Shown here: in pieces, positions 47,551 through 58,700 of the stretch
Layout: each line of letters opens with the position of its first letter
Numbering within the stretch: position 1 is the first letter of the stretch
Origin: Vandiemenella viatica
Taxonomy: Eukaryota; Arthropoda; Insecta; Orthoptera; Morabidae
Length of the DNA stretch: 64,000 bases
Direction: 5' to 3'
Assembly: GCA_031002005.1 (NCBI GenBank)
Contig: JARYHS010011408.1
Span: 222,869,473 to 222,933,472, forward strand
The notes under the pieces: generated by a model
The model's database searches: none
The model's input: only the letters and a program-made list of their open reading frames with translations
What the model was told of the DNA's origin: nothing
Program-made: the position numbers and the translations under genes

Positions 47551-47748
47551 CGAAATACCCTCCTAAAATCGACTTTGCCGCAAATTGTAGAGTTTTTTTT
47601 TTTTTTTTTGCTCTACTGTCCCCAAATTTTTCGCAAAATCTCACTTGAGATTTCCGTAGAACCCTCCATCCCCTTGGTGAGATCTGGTGAGATTTCGCCG
47701 GACCCCCCCCCCCCCTATTTCACCTCACGTAATTTATGGATGCCCCCC
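47418..47748. mobile_element. MITE with 27-bp inverted ends and poly-T loops
   Basis: The left end gggggcatccacaaattac, followed by gtgaggtg, is mirrored at the right end (cacctcacgtaatttatgg then atgcccccc). The interior holds two direct gtgagatctggt blocks, runs of 27 and 17 T, and a C run. Non-coding. Confidence 0.85.
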
Positions 47749-48402
47749 AACGCAAACACCAGCTGGCTGATTACTCAGTCATCTTAGTGGGAATCATGGG
47801 AACGGAAACGGGAACTGAAGACCCCATCATGGCTACCCCTAATCTCAGGGGAATAGTTTTGATGTTGCCAGCTGTCTGTGCAACGTGTAATTAAGTATCT
47901 GTATGATGAGTTGATTTTTCTTATTGAAATGTGTAGTTTATGAGATGGAGATTAGAGACCGTACCAGCATTTGTCTAGATCAGTGGTTCCCAATTACTTT
48001 TCCTTTAATAGTACTTCAATAAAGAACTCAAACTCGCGTATCCCTTATACGCTAAAATGATAAATAGACGCAGTCATCCTAGTCGTGTGCTTCGCACAAC
48101 CACAGCATTACAGTGATACAATTCACACACACACACAGATTGCTTAAAATATATTTTGGCGATAGTAAGGTTTGCGTAATTATTTAAAATTATCTCAGTG
48201 ATTACCTTAGCAAAGAGATTACCGCGCGGACCCCTTGAAGCAGTCTCACGTACCCCTGGTCTAGATGAAGGCGGGAAACTGCCTAAATACCGCAATCAAC
48301 ACGGCTGGTACACAGGTACCAAGACTAGAACCTTGTCCCGCTGTTTTGTAGGTCCGACACTGTATGACTTAGTTACTGCGAACAACAGGTGGTTGTACTC
48401 AC
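47749..48402. other. Intron sequence flanking exon 3
   Basis: Nothing recognised. The segment at about 47990-48260 (ggttcccaatt, then the mirrored 'cccctggtctagatg') may be an old repeat because it has diffuse inverse similarity at its ends. Confidence 0.35.
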
Positions 48403-48651
48403 GGCAGGTCTGGAGCCAGCAGCTGTGGCTGCGGCTGCTCCTCCTGGGCGTCCTCGGTGTCCTGGGTGTCCGCTGGCAGTACCGTCACTGTGGCGCTGGT
48501 CTCTGCGCGCCCCACAGCGTTGCTGGCGGTGCAGGTGTAGACGCCGGCGTCGCGGGACGTCACGGCGGCCAGCGCCAGCTCGACGGCGCCGTCGTGATCC
48601 AGCGTCATGATGACCCTGCGACTCGGCCGTAGACGTACCCCGTCGCGGTGC
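48403..48651 (-). CDS. Muscle Ig-domain protein, internal exon 3 (end of Ig B plus linker)
   Basis: This 249-bp exon encodes 82 full codons plus one split base 5' and two 3'. The acceptor is gttgctgcag|GCACCG and the donor GACCTGCC|gtgagt. It starts directly after the core Trp of Ig domain B with HRDGVRLRPSRR, continues VELALAAVTSRDAGVYTCTA (F-strand Cys present) and ends the domain at TSATVTVLP. A linker of about 25 residues follows, rich in Asp, Glu, Gln and Pro (ADTQDTEDAQEEQPQPQ), and leads to the next Ig domain. CC plus A of the next exon gives Pro. Ig B lacks the B-strand Cys but keeps the F-strand one, so no canonical disulfide can form, which suits a cytoplasmic protein. The exon is strongly GC-rich. 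Open frames on the plus strand here (for example 48198-48632) are antisense shadows. Confidence 0.88.
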
Positions 48652-48765
48652 CTGCAGCAACACACACCATCGTACAGCTCCGAGACAATCGCCATGTCCC
48701 TTGAACTACCTAGTCTTCGTCGTCAAAAGAATAGTTTTTACCCCTTTTGTACCAGTTCTCTTTTC

Positions 48766-48988
48766 CTTTTTTTTATGACTTTACTCTTCGCCCAAGTCAA
48801 GCTCATTAGAGGCGAGAAAAGTCTGAGAGGAAGTAACGGGAAGGAATTCGATGAAGTTTAAAAAAAAAAAAAAGAATCATCCCATCTTTCATCTGGGGAA
48901 ACCAAACTCTGGATGGCCGGAAGGGGATTCGAACCAACGTCTTCCAGAATGCGAGGCGAAAGCGTTATCGCGCATCCATAACCCTCGG
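48766..48988 (-). mobile_element. SINE-A copy, reverse, degenerate
   Basis: B box in inverse sense is aaggggattcgaaccaacg. The head ends ccctcggtcc. An internal poly-A of 14 replaces part of the body. Confidence 0.72.
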
Positions 48989-49620
48989 TCCTCTCTTTCC
49001 AACTATAATAAGTGTTATTAACGTTCTCTTAAACACCAGAGTACGGCATACGACAATCTTTAACAGTAAACATTTTCGTCATCACTACGCACAAAGATTT
49101 TAGACATCTTCGCGGGTTTGCCACCAAAATTTTGTTTGTTAAATGCTAGATTTCGACAGCTTCCTTTGCGGTCGTCAAGTGGTGATGAAATATGGAGGTC
49201 AAGCAGCCGCTACTGTGACTTGATATGTGAGAAGGGTTCTTCACACACGAGGTGTAATAGTCTACATATCACCTGACGATAACCGTATAGGAGTGGTCGA
49301 AACGTCACTGGTCAGAGTGCTCTGCATTCACAGCGAAGAGAGTTCTGCAGAGTGGCTTTCACGAGCACCAAAGACTGCGGATTTACTTTTACTCTGCAAA
49401 TTGTGGCTTCGGCTCTTTTAATATGTCGTTCCAGGAAAAGCCTGGTGTATAATTTTGGTAAAAGTGAGAAGAGTACGGCCTAAATTTAGCACCAAGAGGA
49501 TTATGAACTGTCGGGGGGAGCAGAATACCTATGAGAAAACGGTGGCACGCTTTTGTGTTGGTTTTACGGCAACAGCGAGAAGTCAGAGATGTTCACTGCA
49601 GCAAATACAATTACTCACTG

Positions 49621-49824
49621 TTTTCTTATGGCTTTAAGCCTTGTCGACATCCAGGCTATCAGAGGCAGGAAAGGAGTGGAGGCAAGGAAAGGGATGGAAT
49701 TCACCCATGGCCTTGCAGAAGAAACCATTCTGACATTCTTCGGGAGTGATTTTGGAAAAATTATGGAAAACAGAAATCTGGATGGACGAATGGGAATTCG
49801 AACACGCGTCATCCCCAATGCAAA
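49621..49824 (-). mobile_element. SINE-A copy, reverse, left arm of an inverted pair
   Basis: Tail gtcgacaaggcttaaagcc on the minus strand, body, and B box (gggaattcgaacacgcg in inverse sense). The head beyond the B box is cut where the next copy starts. Confidence 0.82.
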
Positions 49825-49828
49825 AAGA

Positions 49829-50073
49829 GTGTGGTGGCTGAGTGGTAACGCTCTGGCCTCAAATTCGGGAAGACGCGGGTTCGAATTCTCGTCAGGCCAT
49901 CCACATTTTGGTTTTCCATGATTTCTCCATATCATTCCATGCGAATGTCGAGATGATGCCGTCAATAAGCCATGGCAGAATTCCTTCCCCTTCTTCACCC
50001 CCCCCATTCCGGTCCTTTTCACCCTCAAGTGACCTGACGACGACGTGGAATACATACATAAGCAAACATCAAA
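49829..50073 (+). mobile_element. SINE-A copy, forward, with the best tRNA-like A box
   Basis: The head gtggctgagtggtaacgctc is very close to the D-arm region of tRNA-Ser/Leu genes, and the B box is gcgggttcgaattctcg. This copy best shows the tRNA origin of the family. Body and tail are diverged. Confidence 0.85.
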
Positions 50074-51522
50074 GCTGAATTCAAGGCTCAAAGCTGACAT
50101 CGGGCTTCAAACTGTGACTCTTCAATCCATAGTCATACACCTGAAACACTTAACTACCAGAACGTTACGGCATATAGGTAACATAGGGAAATAGCCTGAA
50201 TACCTAAACAGGATTTCCGGCACGCCGCAACAGAAATTTCAACCTGTACTGCATGGGTATACAGCGTGGCTTTAATACTAAAACTACAGGCTGGTTGAGA
50301 TTAGTTCATAACGTGAACGATGTTGCTGTAAGACAAGTAACACAAAAGGAAGACATCCTCTTCAAGACGAGAGATGGAGTGCAATCAAGGTTGCTAGGGC
50401 AATCGTTATTAATTTTAATCCAGCGGCAAAGAGCTGCTAATTACATTGGACCCTAATTAATCACTCCGACCGACACGTCTAAAAACTGTAGCACTGGCCC
50501 GTGGTAATTAGTGGGCGACTCTAGTGGGCGCGCTGCGGTAATTTGTTATCGGCGGTGGAAATTCCGCCACTGCGTGACTTGACAGCTGACCAAACATCAA
50601 TACATACTGATGAGTGTAGTTTATGGTGTGACGAAAGTGGCTCTACACCCACGGCGGGCGACATGGCACCGAAACTAGGGCGGCAAAGCCTGTCCTACAG
50701 TGAAACTCGGGTATAACAACAGCTGATTTATCGTACGGCGCAATTTACGTACTGTCGCTGGGCAACTTGTTGGTGGTTTGGTATTATCAAATGATAACAC
50801 TGCTGATTTTCTGAAAGTTCAGTCTGAATTTATTAATAAAGCACATAAAAGATTCCACCCCACCACCGAGACTCCAGTTAATCAATTTTGCCGTGCAAAT
50901 AATTTCATCAGAGGTCCTTTTCCGTAGATTGCAAGGTCTCACCACACCAATCAAAAATTCCAGCCAAAAGAAACTAAATTTCGACACATCCCCAAAACTT
51001 GCAGAAAAAACTTAGTTCTAAATACTTGAATACTATGCCAAAGTGTCCCACATTTCCTGAACAGCACCTCTGTATAACTTTTACTAGATTTACAACGTTT
51101 TTTCACAATTTTGAGTCTGAACGTACCGCAGGCTTGCGGCTACCTCAGTACTGTGCCGCGATACATATGACAACAATCAAGCAGTTAGGTTTTTCATAGT
51201 GCACAAGTGGCACCCGACAATGCATCTCGAAGGTTCAAGATTTCCTACACAATTAATCCTATTGATCATATTAATTCAAACTCGCAACTTTTCAACAAAT
51301 AAAACCTTATATCAACAAATATCTGTTTTCCGGTGAGGGGTTTTGCTGTCCCCCATCGCCACCTGGGAACGTTCTGCAGATATGCAGGGTAGGTGGGAAA
51401 TAAAATACCACCCGTGGACCAAAAGAGCACTAAAGCCTTCCATCTGGCTATCCTCTGGAACTCAACAATACAATTGTAACACCCGCATACTTCACATGAG
51501 GTATACCACAATCACCCCCAAC
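50074..51522. other. Intron sequence with a GC-richer block near 50500-50600
   Basis: No coding or mobile feature recognised. The GC-richer block (gtgggcgcgctgcggtaat) has no repeat signature. Confidence 0.4.
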
Positions 51523-51811
51523 CATGGGCGCCGGCAGGATTGCTTCCAGGGGGGGGTGCACCAGGGCTGCATTGGTGCCCCCCCCCTATCGGCCCAAAAA
51601 TTTCCGGGCAGGTCCACCTTTTTTTTTAGCTCTACTACTGCCCACACGGCGACCCGGGATGCGGGATGTAGGGGGGTGCACCCGGGATGCAGGGGGGTGC
51701 ACCAGGGCTGTAATTGGTGTTCCCCACCCCCTATCGGCCCAAATTTACGGGCGACCCGGGATGTCAGGGGGGTGCAAGTGCACCCCCTCGCACCCCCTCC
51801 CGGCGCCCATG
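51523..51811. mobile_element. hAT-like MITE with GC-rich internal repeats
   Basis: Ends catgggcgccggcagg and, inverted, catgggcgccgggagg. Flanks cccccaac and ccccccac form an 8-bp duplication with one mismatch. Inside, a block tgcaccagggctg...cccctatcggccca occurs twice (about 51558 and 51700), and gggatg(c/t)aggggggtgca units occur several times. Non-coding. Confidence 0.75.
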
Positions 51812-51939
51812 CCCCCCACTTCAAATAATGATGATGGAACGACAAGGAAATAACCTCCTACCCCAGGCCCCAGTCAATGTGCTGGATTCTCCTGGTCATC
51901 GGATTCTGGGGGACCAGGAACATCATGAAGAGAAGGATC

Positions 51940-52503
51940 GGAGCTTCTCAATGCAAATACCCTTATAAAAGTAGGTAAACTTAAAGAACTTACAAATACA
52001 CTACAAAAATTTCACATTAAGATCCTTGCGATACAGAAGATGCGATTCACAGACGAGAGTCATTTCAAGACGGAAAATTATAGGATTTATAAGGGCAAAC
52101 CTGCAGTAAGAAGAGGAACACTAACAATGCTTGGCACAAAATTGGGAAGACTTCACAAATGCAGTCCAAAAAGTAAAGCGTTGGCGACAACCTCCTAGAA
52201 AACGCACACATAGATGGTGGAACATGAAGTGTGACGAGGCTATTGAACGAAGGATTCAGGCATGGACTAAATTCAATAGTAACAGAACAACAGAAACATG
52301 GCAGTAATTTCACCCAGTACAGAAACAAATCTCAAAAGAAATTAGAAAAGAAAAGCGTTCATATGATAGAAAAAGGATACAAGATATTGAGGATGACTTC
52401 AAAAGAAATAATACAAGAAATTTTTATAGAACTTTCAAAAAAAAAAAAAAAAAAAAAAATTACAGGTTACCAACATTCAGGTGTGCGGACCAGAAATGGC
52501 TGA
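51940..52503 (+). mobile_element. LINE endonuclease-to-linker fragment with internal deletion
   Basis: 51946-52145 gives GKLKELTNTLQKFHIKILAI and QKMRFTDESHFKTENYRIYK, the start of an apurinic-type endonuclease domain. After a deletion near 52145, 52195-52500 gives PRKRTHRWWNMKCDEAIERR and YDRKRIQDIEDDFKRNNTRN, the linker before the RT. The run of about 21 A at 52438-52459 lies inside a lysine-coding stretch (FYRTFK...), so it is an expansion and not a poly-A tail. Confidence 0.7.
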
Positions 52504-52524
52504 TCAGTGGATTACTTCACCATT

Positions 52525-52925
52525 GGGAGCGTCCATAAACCACGTAACTCCATTTTGACCTCCTGTGAACCTCCCCTCCCCCCTCGTAATCCAACGTGGT
52601 ATTAGTCCCTGCCAACCCCCCCCCCCCCTCTCCCCACGCAGCACGTAGCCTTTTTCCCTACTGATTCCGGAAGACATTTTGTACTCTTTTCTCTTGTCAG
52701 ACAATCATAAATTACATACGGGGATAATTAAGTGGCGGAAATAAATGGTCACAAGCTGTTGTGTGTTCTGTATCTCATTTTAACTGTGGCAAATAATATG
52801 AACGAAAAGCTACGTGGCCTGGCTCGGAATCCCCCCTCCCCCCATGTAGCGCAGCGTAGCTTTCCAGCAAACCCTTCAACCCCCCTCCCCCCCCAGACCG
52901 AGCCACGTAGTTTGTGCACACTCCC
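52525..52925. mobile_element. MITE, 401 bp, same superfamily as 47418
   Basis: The left end gggagcgtccataaaccacg and the right end in inverse, gggagtgtgcacaaactacg, form imperfect inverted repeats of about 26 bp. Several long C runs lie in the interior. Non-coding. Confidence 0.7.
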
Positions 52926-53094
52926 ATGAGATGACACATTTTGCACTATAGAATTCACTTCAGAACGATGGTTTTCATAAGGAATTTTAAAATAATCTTG
53001 AACTTAACTATGTTATGTTTACTGCTACATAAATGTTTACCATTCTAGTAAAGATATTTAAATGAGAATAAAAAAATTACGTCATTTTACTGAT

Positions 53095-53520
53095 CTTGAA
53101 AACAGCACTTCATGGAACTGAAGATTGGACTTGTGCAAGACCAAAAAAACCCAGAAAAAAGTAAAATTGAAACATTTGAAGAGTGGTGCTACAGAAGGTT
53201 GCTGAAAAGCAAGTGGACGGATACTGTACTAAATGAATGTGTTTTGGAAATGATGAGTGAGTAAAGAAGTGTATTGAAGAGCCTAACATAAAGAAGACAT
53301 AGGATTGTCTGACACATTTTAAGACATGCGGGACTGGTTAACTTGTTAGTGGTGGGACTAGTGGAAAGAAGGCATTGAGGAGAAAGAGAAAGACTAGAGT
53401 ATATAAAGCAGATGACTGAGGACGTAGGTTGACAAGCTGAGATGAATGGGAAGAGATGGAAGATTGTCACAAAACAGTCGAGAGACAGATGACAAACATT
53501 GAGTTGTTAGCGAAATTGCC
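53095..53520 (+). mobile_element. LINE 3'-end fragment, degenerate
   Basis: Broken frames give ALHGTEDWTCARPKK and a DNA-level match to the 'HILRHAGLVNLLVEG' block of the 34.9-kb relic (ttttaagacatgcgggactg at 53318, then gttaacttgttagt). Confidence 0.7.
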
Positions 53521-54083
53521 AATCATAATTTTTATATTTGTTAGTTAAATGAAAAAATGAAACTTATGGCTTGCCCTATAGGCACTGATGTAACTGTATC
53601 ATCTGTAACTCTGCATTACAACCATTCTCGAATTAGATCCACCTCATAATTACTCTAATGACATACAGTATATACCACGTCCGCTGGCTTCATAAGTAGC
53701 GTTGCTAAATTCTATACGAATTGATTAATGCCATTTAGGGTTGAACTTGTCTTTAAGCTGATTCATGCTTGGAAATTTCCCATGTGAATCAGTCACGCGC
53801 GATTTCTTATGATCTGGTTTCCAATATTTGCAAGTATAATGGTTTCTCCCAGCTTTAATTTTGTTTACAAATGTTGGTGGAAATTAAGTATCAGCTGTTA
53901 GTGACAACCAGAACGAACAGGCAGTTTTGAAATAGTGGATAGTTTTGTCTGCCACCGTCTTTTCAGCAATCACCCAAAATTATAATGACAAGCACAAGCA
54001 TCGTTTAAATTTAAATTACAAATTATTAGAAAAGCAACATAAAACATGTAGTTTACATATTTTTTATATAATCTTTCCCTATT
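53521..54083. other. Intron sequence, nothing recognised
   Basis: AT-rich, no similarity noticed. Confidence 0.45.
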
Positions 54084-54313
54084 GAGTGAACGTGATGGGT
54101 GAGCTCCGGCCTCGCATTCTGAAGGATGTGGGTTCGAAACCCCGTCCGGCCATCCAGAATTCGCTTTTCCGTTGTTTTCCGAAATCACTCCAGGCGAATA
54201 CCGGGATGATTCCTTCAAAAAGTCCATGACCCAATTCCTTCCCACTCCTTGCACCCAGTCCTTTCCTGCCTCTAATGACCTCGACATCGACGAGGCGTAA
54301 AGCGAAAAAAAAC
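54084..54313 (+). mobile_element. SINE-A copy, full length
   Basis: Head gtgaacgtgatgggtgagc, B box gtgggttcgaaaccccg, body with caaatc-type variant (gaaatcactccaggcgaat), tail atcgacgaggcgtaaagcg and poly-A. Confidence 0.87.
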
Positions 54314-54629
54314 CTCTAGCGTAATGGAGCAAAGTAATGCGCTAGCTGACTTCAAACCGCTAAGGTGCCGCCTGAAAGTAAACTGAACGAAGCAGTCATT
54401 AAAAGGCAATTATCCCTGTGGAAGAAAATGTCTTGTTGATTACAGTCGAAGAAAGAATGTGAGATATATTTTGCAACAAAACAAGCCACAATGCATATCA
54501 AATATAAATCGGCAGAACAGATATAGTGGAAGAAGTAAGAGAATTCATTAATTAGGAATTAAAATTATACACAGTGACTGTAGTAAGACCAGTATCAATA
54601 GAAAACTAACAAAAACAACGTTATTCGAG

Positions 54630-55040
54630 CCTTCAGTATCAAAAATGGTCATGATACTCAAAAGGGACACTGCGTCTATGAATACGCCGCTTTATGGAAG
54701 TGGAGATTCTAGTTTAGGAATACCATACGGAAGGGAATCGAAGCAATTAAAATGTGGTACTAACGAAAGAATTAAGTGCATGGATTAGGTGCGAAACGAA
54801 AACGTCGCTTAAGGGGTGAATAGAAAAACAGGTTTTTGGATGAATATTTCAAAATAAAGAGGCACGATGGTTTTTAAAATTTTAAGATATGTGGTGTTCG
54901 TTAATTTGTTGGTAAATGGACGAGGCGAATGGAAAGTTGAATGAAGGATCTGTGGAGAAAAACAGAGATTGTAGTATATGAAACAGTAACTATCGGTTGA
55001 AATTTAGTAATCGAATACACAAACCCTAAAAATCAGACAT
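54630..55040 (+). mobile_element. Degenerate LINE 3' fragment
   Basis: Pieces MNTPLYGSGDSSLGIPYGRE and FKILRYVVFVNLLVNGRGEW follow the order of the 34.9-kb relic C-terminus, with stops. Confidence 0.6.
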
Positions 55041-55284
55041 CACACCCATTAATCAAAACGAAATATTGCCAGTAAATATATGTGACACTGTTAAAAAAAA
55101 AAAAAAACAAAAAAAAAAACGGCTACGTGCAATGAACAATTAATAACACCAACAGAAGAATGCAAAAAAGCCCTCCAAACACCAAGTAAAATGAAGCATG
55201 TCGCAAGAACAACTAACATATAAGACATTTCTCATGTCAACTAAGATACACAGTTTAGAGAGTTGTGTGGCTAACGAGTAAGTA

Positions 55285-55830
55285 AACTGCAGGCTTTAGA
55301 AATGATGTTTCTGAAATATGCTGTACAGAAACCAAGATTGGACAAAGTCAAAAATGAAGATGTGAGACGGGAATCGAAGGTAGACCTGTTAAAGGAGGAA
55401 AGGAAGGGTAACGAAAAGTTAAAGTAGTTTGGGCATGTGAGGCCCCTAATACCAAGGCAGTATATGAATAGGCAGCTGTGGGGAACAAGGACAGTTAGAC
55501 GTCCTGGGAAGGAATGAAAATATCAAATGAAATGGGAACTGCAAGAAAGTAAAAAGAGACTAGAGGTTGTAGACGGAGAAGATACTAATCAAGGTCGTAA
55601 TAAATCGAGGTACATCGTTGGAAAATGTGAAGTACGTCAGAAAGCTTTCGTGGTTCGGATTCTGTTAAACTGTAGGTCCCCTTTATTTGTAGGATGACCG
55701 GGTTAGGTTAGATGAGGAGGAAAGAAACTAGCCACCTTATTTCCAAAAGCAGCCTAAGTACACCTCCTGCGGGAGGATTCAACCAACCTTCAGTTTGAAC
55801 ACCAAGCTTAGCTCTTATTGGCTTACTTTG
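55285..55830 (+). mobile_element. LINE 3' fragment of another subfamily
   Basis: The plus frame reads LQALEMMFLKYAVQKPRLDK, then VKNEDVRRESKVDLLKEERK and, after a stop, FGHVRPLIPRQYM, typical of a LINE ORF2 C-terminus. It is followed by a 3' untranslated-like block with gggttaggttagatgagg. Confidence 0.6.
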
Positions 55831-56584
55831 TTTTACCTTTAAATTAATATTGCAAACTGGCCATAAAGAATGGTGAGTACTTCATTTAAATCTAATGTGA
55901 ATCATTAAGATGGTCGGCCATTTTCGTAAATTTTCGCTGTGCTCTCTGCCCATAGATAGCTTTGTCAAAGTAAGCTACGAATGGGAGGTATTGTAATACG
56001 ATATATTGCGCTGCATGGAATGATTTAATTTTATTTACATTTGCAAACTAATTTTTAAAAAACGTTAAAATCTACAAGGTACTTATGAGTTGTCTTTGTG
56101 CACTCTATTCTGTGTAGCAGTTAGTTGAATCAGGGAAGTTTATTAAGTGGACAGGTAAACAGTTCAGCATGAAATGTAGGCTATCAAGGAATATATCAGT
56201 AAGTATGTAAAAAATTGTTATTTCTGTTAGTCATAACAGTATGCTGAAAGTGAAAATAGGAAATAATTAATCGTTATTCGTTTTTGAAATAATACGTTAT
56301 TCAGAAATTTTTACAGAAATTTCTGTCATTTTTTTACTTTTTTTTTAAACTAGTGTAACCGTTATTAGTATAACGGCATGTTATAAGAAATTACGGTGAA
56401 GGGTGATTTAAGTTGAACACGTTTCAACACATAAAGAGATGATCTACAAAACAAAACAAAAAAAGCTGAAATAGCGCCGAGATTAGTTTAAATGTCCAAA
56501 CAGCTACGTAAAAATATCCACTTATCCACATATTATATTTTAATTAGTGTGCGGCTGGTACAAAAATAGGTATCCGCTATGATT
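55831..56584. other. Intron sequence, nothing recognised
   Basis: AT-rich, no similarity noticed. Confidence 0.45.
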
Positions 56585-57225
56585 AAAAGCAGTTTTGCGC
56601 TATTACTGTTAGCAAAGTTTATGGACTTTCCTGAAACTATGAAAAAATGCGCTGCAATTGTGCAGACTTTGGAAGACGACACGTTTTCTGAAAGATTATG
56701 TTTATCAGATGAAGCAACGGCTCATTGATAAAGTTAATGGCCACAATATCAGAATATATTCTGACAGTCCTTGCTTTGTCATCGATTATGAAAGGGATTC
56801 ACCGAAGCTGAATGAGTTTTGCGCTATTTTTGTTAACAAAGTTTATGGACATTCCTTTTAAAGGAGAAAATTCTAACTGGAATTTCCTATCAGGGAATTA
56901 TTCATAACTGGTTGCTTACCCTACTTCAAGAAGATAGGAATGATTTTATGTTTGTGGAAGATGGATTTCCTCCTCGTTTTCACTGTGAGGTACAAAATTA
57001 CCTGAATAAAACAAATCCAGAACGGTGGATTGGAACAGATGAGCAAGGAAATCTTCCTGCGATTTTTATCTGTGCGGTACGTAAAAGATAAGGTGTATGT
57101 ACTACCTACAGATACTACCGCTACCCCTCAACAGCTGCGAGGTCGAATTGTTTCAGCTCAGAGTTTGATAACTAGGGACGAGTTAATGCCTCTCTGGCAA
57201 AGAATTGGACTAATGTTTTGAACTT
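56585..57225 (+). mobile_element. mariner/Tc3-like DDE transposase relic
   Basis: Frames in order give LQTLEDDTFSERLCLSDEAT, then CFVIDYERDSPKLNEFCAIF with VNKVYGHSF, a frameshift, 'NDFMFVEDGFPPRFHCEVQN' with 'NPERWIGTDEQGNLP', and finally RYVKDKVYVLPTDTTATPQQ. This is a common insect transposase family of the DDE_3 group. A block of about 45 bp (ttttgcgctattactgttag) at 56593 repeats the part at 56817, so two copies overlap or a piece was duplicated. Non-functional. Confidence 0.75.
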
Positions 57226-57481
57226 TGTCGCGCAACAAATGGGGACACGGCACGCGCCGTAAGTCCTGACACCTCAAGGGACTGCCCTACGCGGATACAC
57301 TACAGGACGGCCCAAATGGGTTCAGGCGCCCCACACAGTATCGCACTAACTCGATTCCATAGTTCCTTCGGCATGTTATCTTGTTGAATCAACGCATAGA
57401 GGTTTCCACTTCGTTGCAATGGCTGATGTGACCATTTAAAACATAACTCACTATATGTCGTCAGACTTGTAAGTATTATTA

Positions 57482-57717
57482 CAGAGCTTGGTGATTGAGT
57501 GGTTAACGCTCTGACATCGCATTCGGGAGGTCGCCGGTTCGCATCCCAAGCCAGGCATCCAGATTTGGGTTTTCCATGTTTTCCCCAAATCACTTCAGGC
57601 GAATGGCGGGATGCTTCCTTCAAAAAGGCCATGGCCGAATTCCTTCCCGTTCCTTGTCCCCAATACCATCCCACCTTTAATGACCTCGATGTCGATGAGG
57701 AGTAAAGCCATAAAAAA
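57482..57717 (+). mobile_element. SINE-A copy with perfect target-site duplication
   Basis: Full-length copy (head gagcttggtgattgagtgg, tail gatgaggagtaaagccataa). The 13-bp sequence tgtaagtattatt flanks it exactly (57468-57480 and 57718-57730). This is the signature of LINE-mediated retrotransposition and shows the copy is comparatively young. Confidence 0.92.
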
Positions 57718-57730
57718 TGTAAGTATTATT

Positions 57731-58327
57731 GATGAAAAGATTCTGCTGCTCTACATAACTCTGACCGTACTTTGTTACATTAGTTCTTTGGTCGAGAAAG
57801 TTTGCATTCTTTCCACGCAGTGTTTTCATCACTCTTAATTGAATAGATCCAATAGATTAAAACGTTCGATTCTCTGCTCTAATTAATTGCACCCTTTTAA
57901 AAACTGGTTTTTCCGCAAAGTTTCAGCCAACAAGCGATCTAGATATCAGGTTGTAACCCGCTACAAACCAGAGACTTGTAATGCCGTCTGGATTTTTTTA
58001 TCAACATTGTTTAATCAGTGTTTGCGGTGTTAGAATCGTAAAACAGATCGAGATCGAAAGGGTGAATTAACTGTGATGATATCGGAAGTTCTTCAATGCC
58101 TTAGTAACATACGACCACTGGAACGAAAAAATGAAACGCGTGATACGAAGAGAAGCTTAGAGGCCAGTGTGCTGAGATATCTATGTGTTTGTCACTGAAA
58201 ATGTTGCTCATAAGGGTATGACGAAATTTAAGAGATTGACGTTAAACTGTAAGGCAGTAAAAGGATACAAACAACCTACCAACCACACGTATTTCGCCAC
58301 AAAAAAGAAAATTGCATTAGTTTCGTT
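57731..58327. other. Intron sequence, nothing recognised
   Basis: No family similarity in the short frames here. Confidence 0.45.
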
Positions 58328-58551
58328 CTACCGAGCGTGGAGGATGAGCGGTAATGCTCAGGATTAGCATTCGGGAGGACGCAGGTTCGAATCCCAGTTG
58401 GGCCATCCATATTTCGGTTTTCATTGGTTTCACCGAACCACTCCAAGACGGTTCCTGTGAAAGGCCATGGCCGTATTACTTCCCGTTCCTTGCTCACTGT
58501 ACTTTCACTCCTCTAATGACGTCGACGAGGCGTAAAGCCATAAACGAATAA
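58328..58551 (+). mobile_element. SINE-A copy with probable target duplication
   Basis: Head ccgagcgtggaggatgagcg, B box gcaggttcgaatcccag, tail gtcgacgaggcgtaaagcc. Flanks agtttcgttc and agttttgttc differ at one of ten bases. About 25 bp of the body are deleted. Confidence 0.87.
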
Positions 58552-58591
58552 AAAGTTTTGTTCATAATTAGTATTTTGATATATAAAGATA

Positions 58592-58700
58592 CTAGATGAC
58601 CCGTGAGTAAAATTTCGTATACGATAAATAGTAAAGTTGGTAGTTTTTAATATGATGAAGGAAGACCCGCCTCATTCGTATCAAATGTTTATTTGTTTAG
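58592..58700 (-). mobile_element. Possible Helitron 3' end, reverse
   Basis: On the minus strand the sequence tactcacgggtcatctag ends in ctag followed by T, the terminus type of the Helitron at 21335. The opposite end is not located, so the extent is a guess. Confidence 0.35.

Noticed and set aside
48198..48632. 144-codon plus-strand frame
   Set aside because: Antisense shadow of the GC-rich Ig exon at 48403-48651; no domain or splice context.
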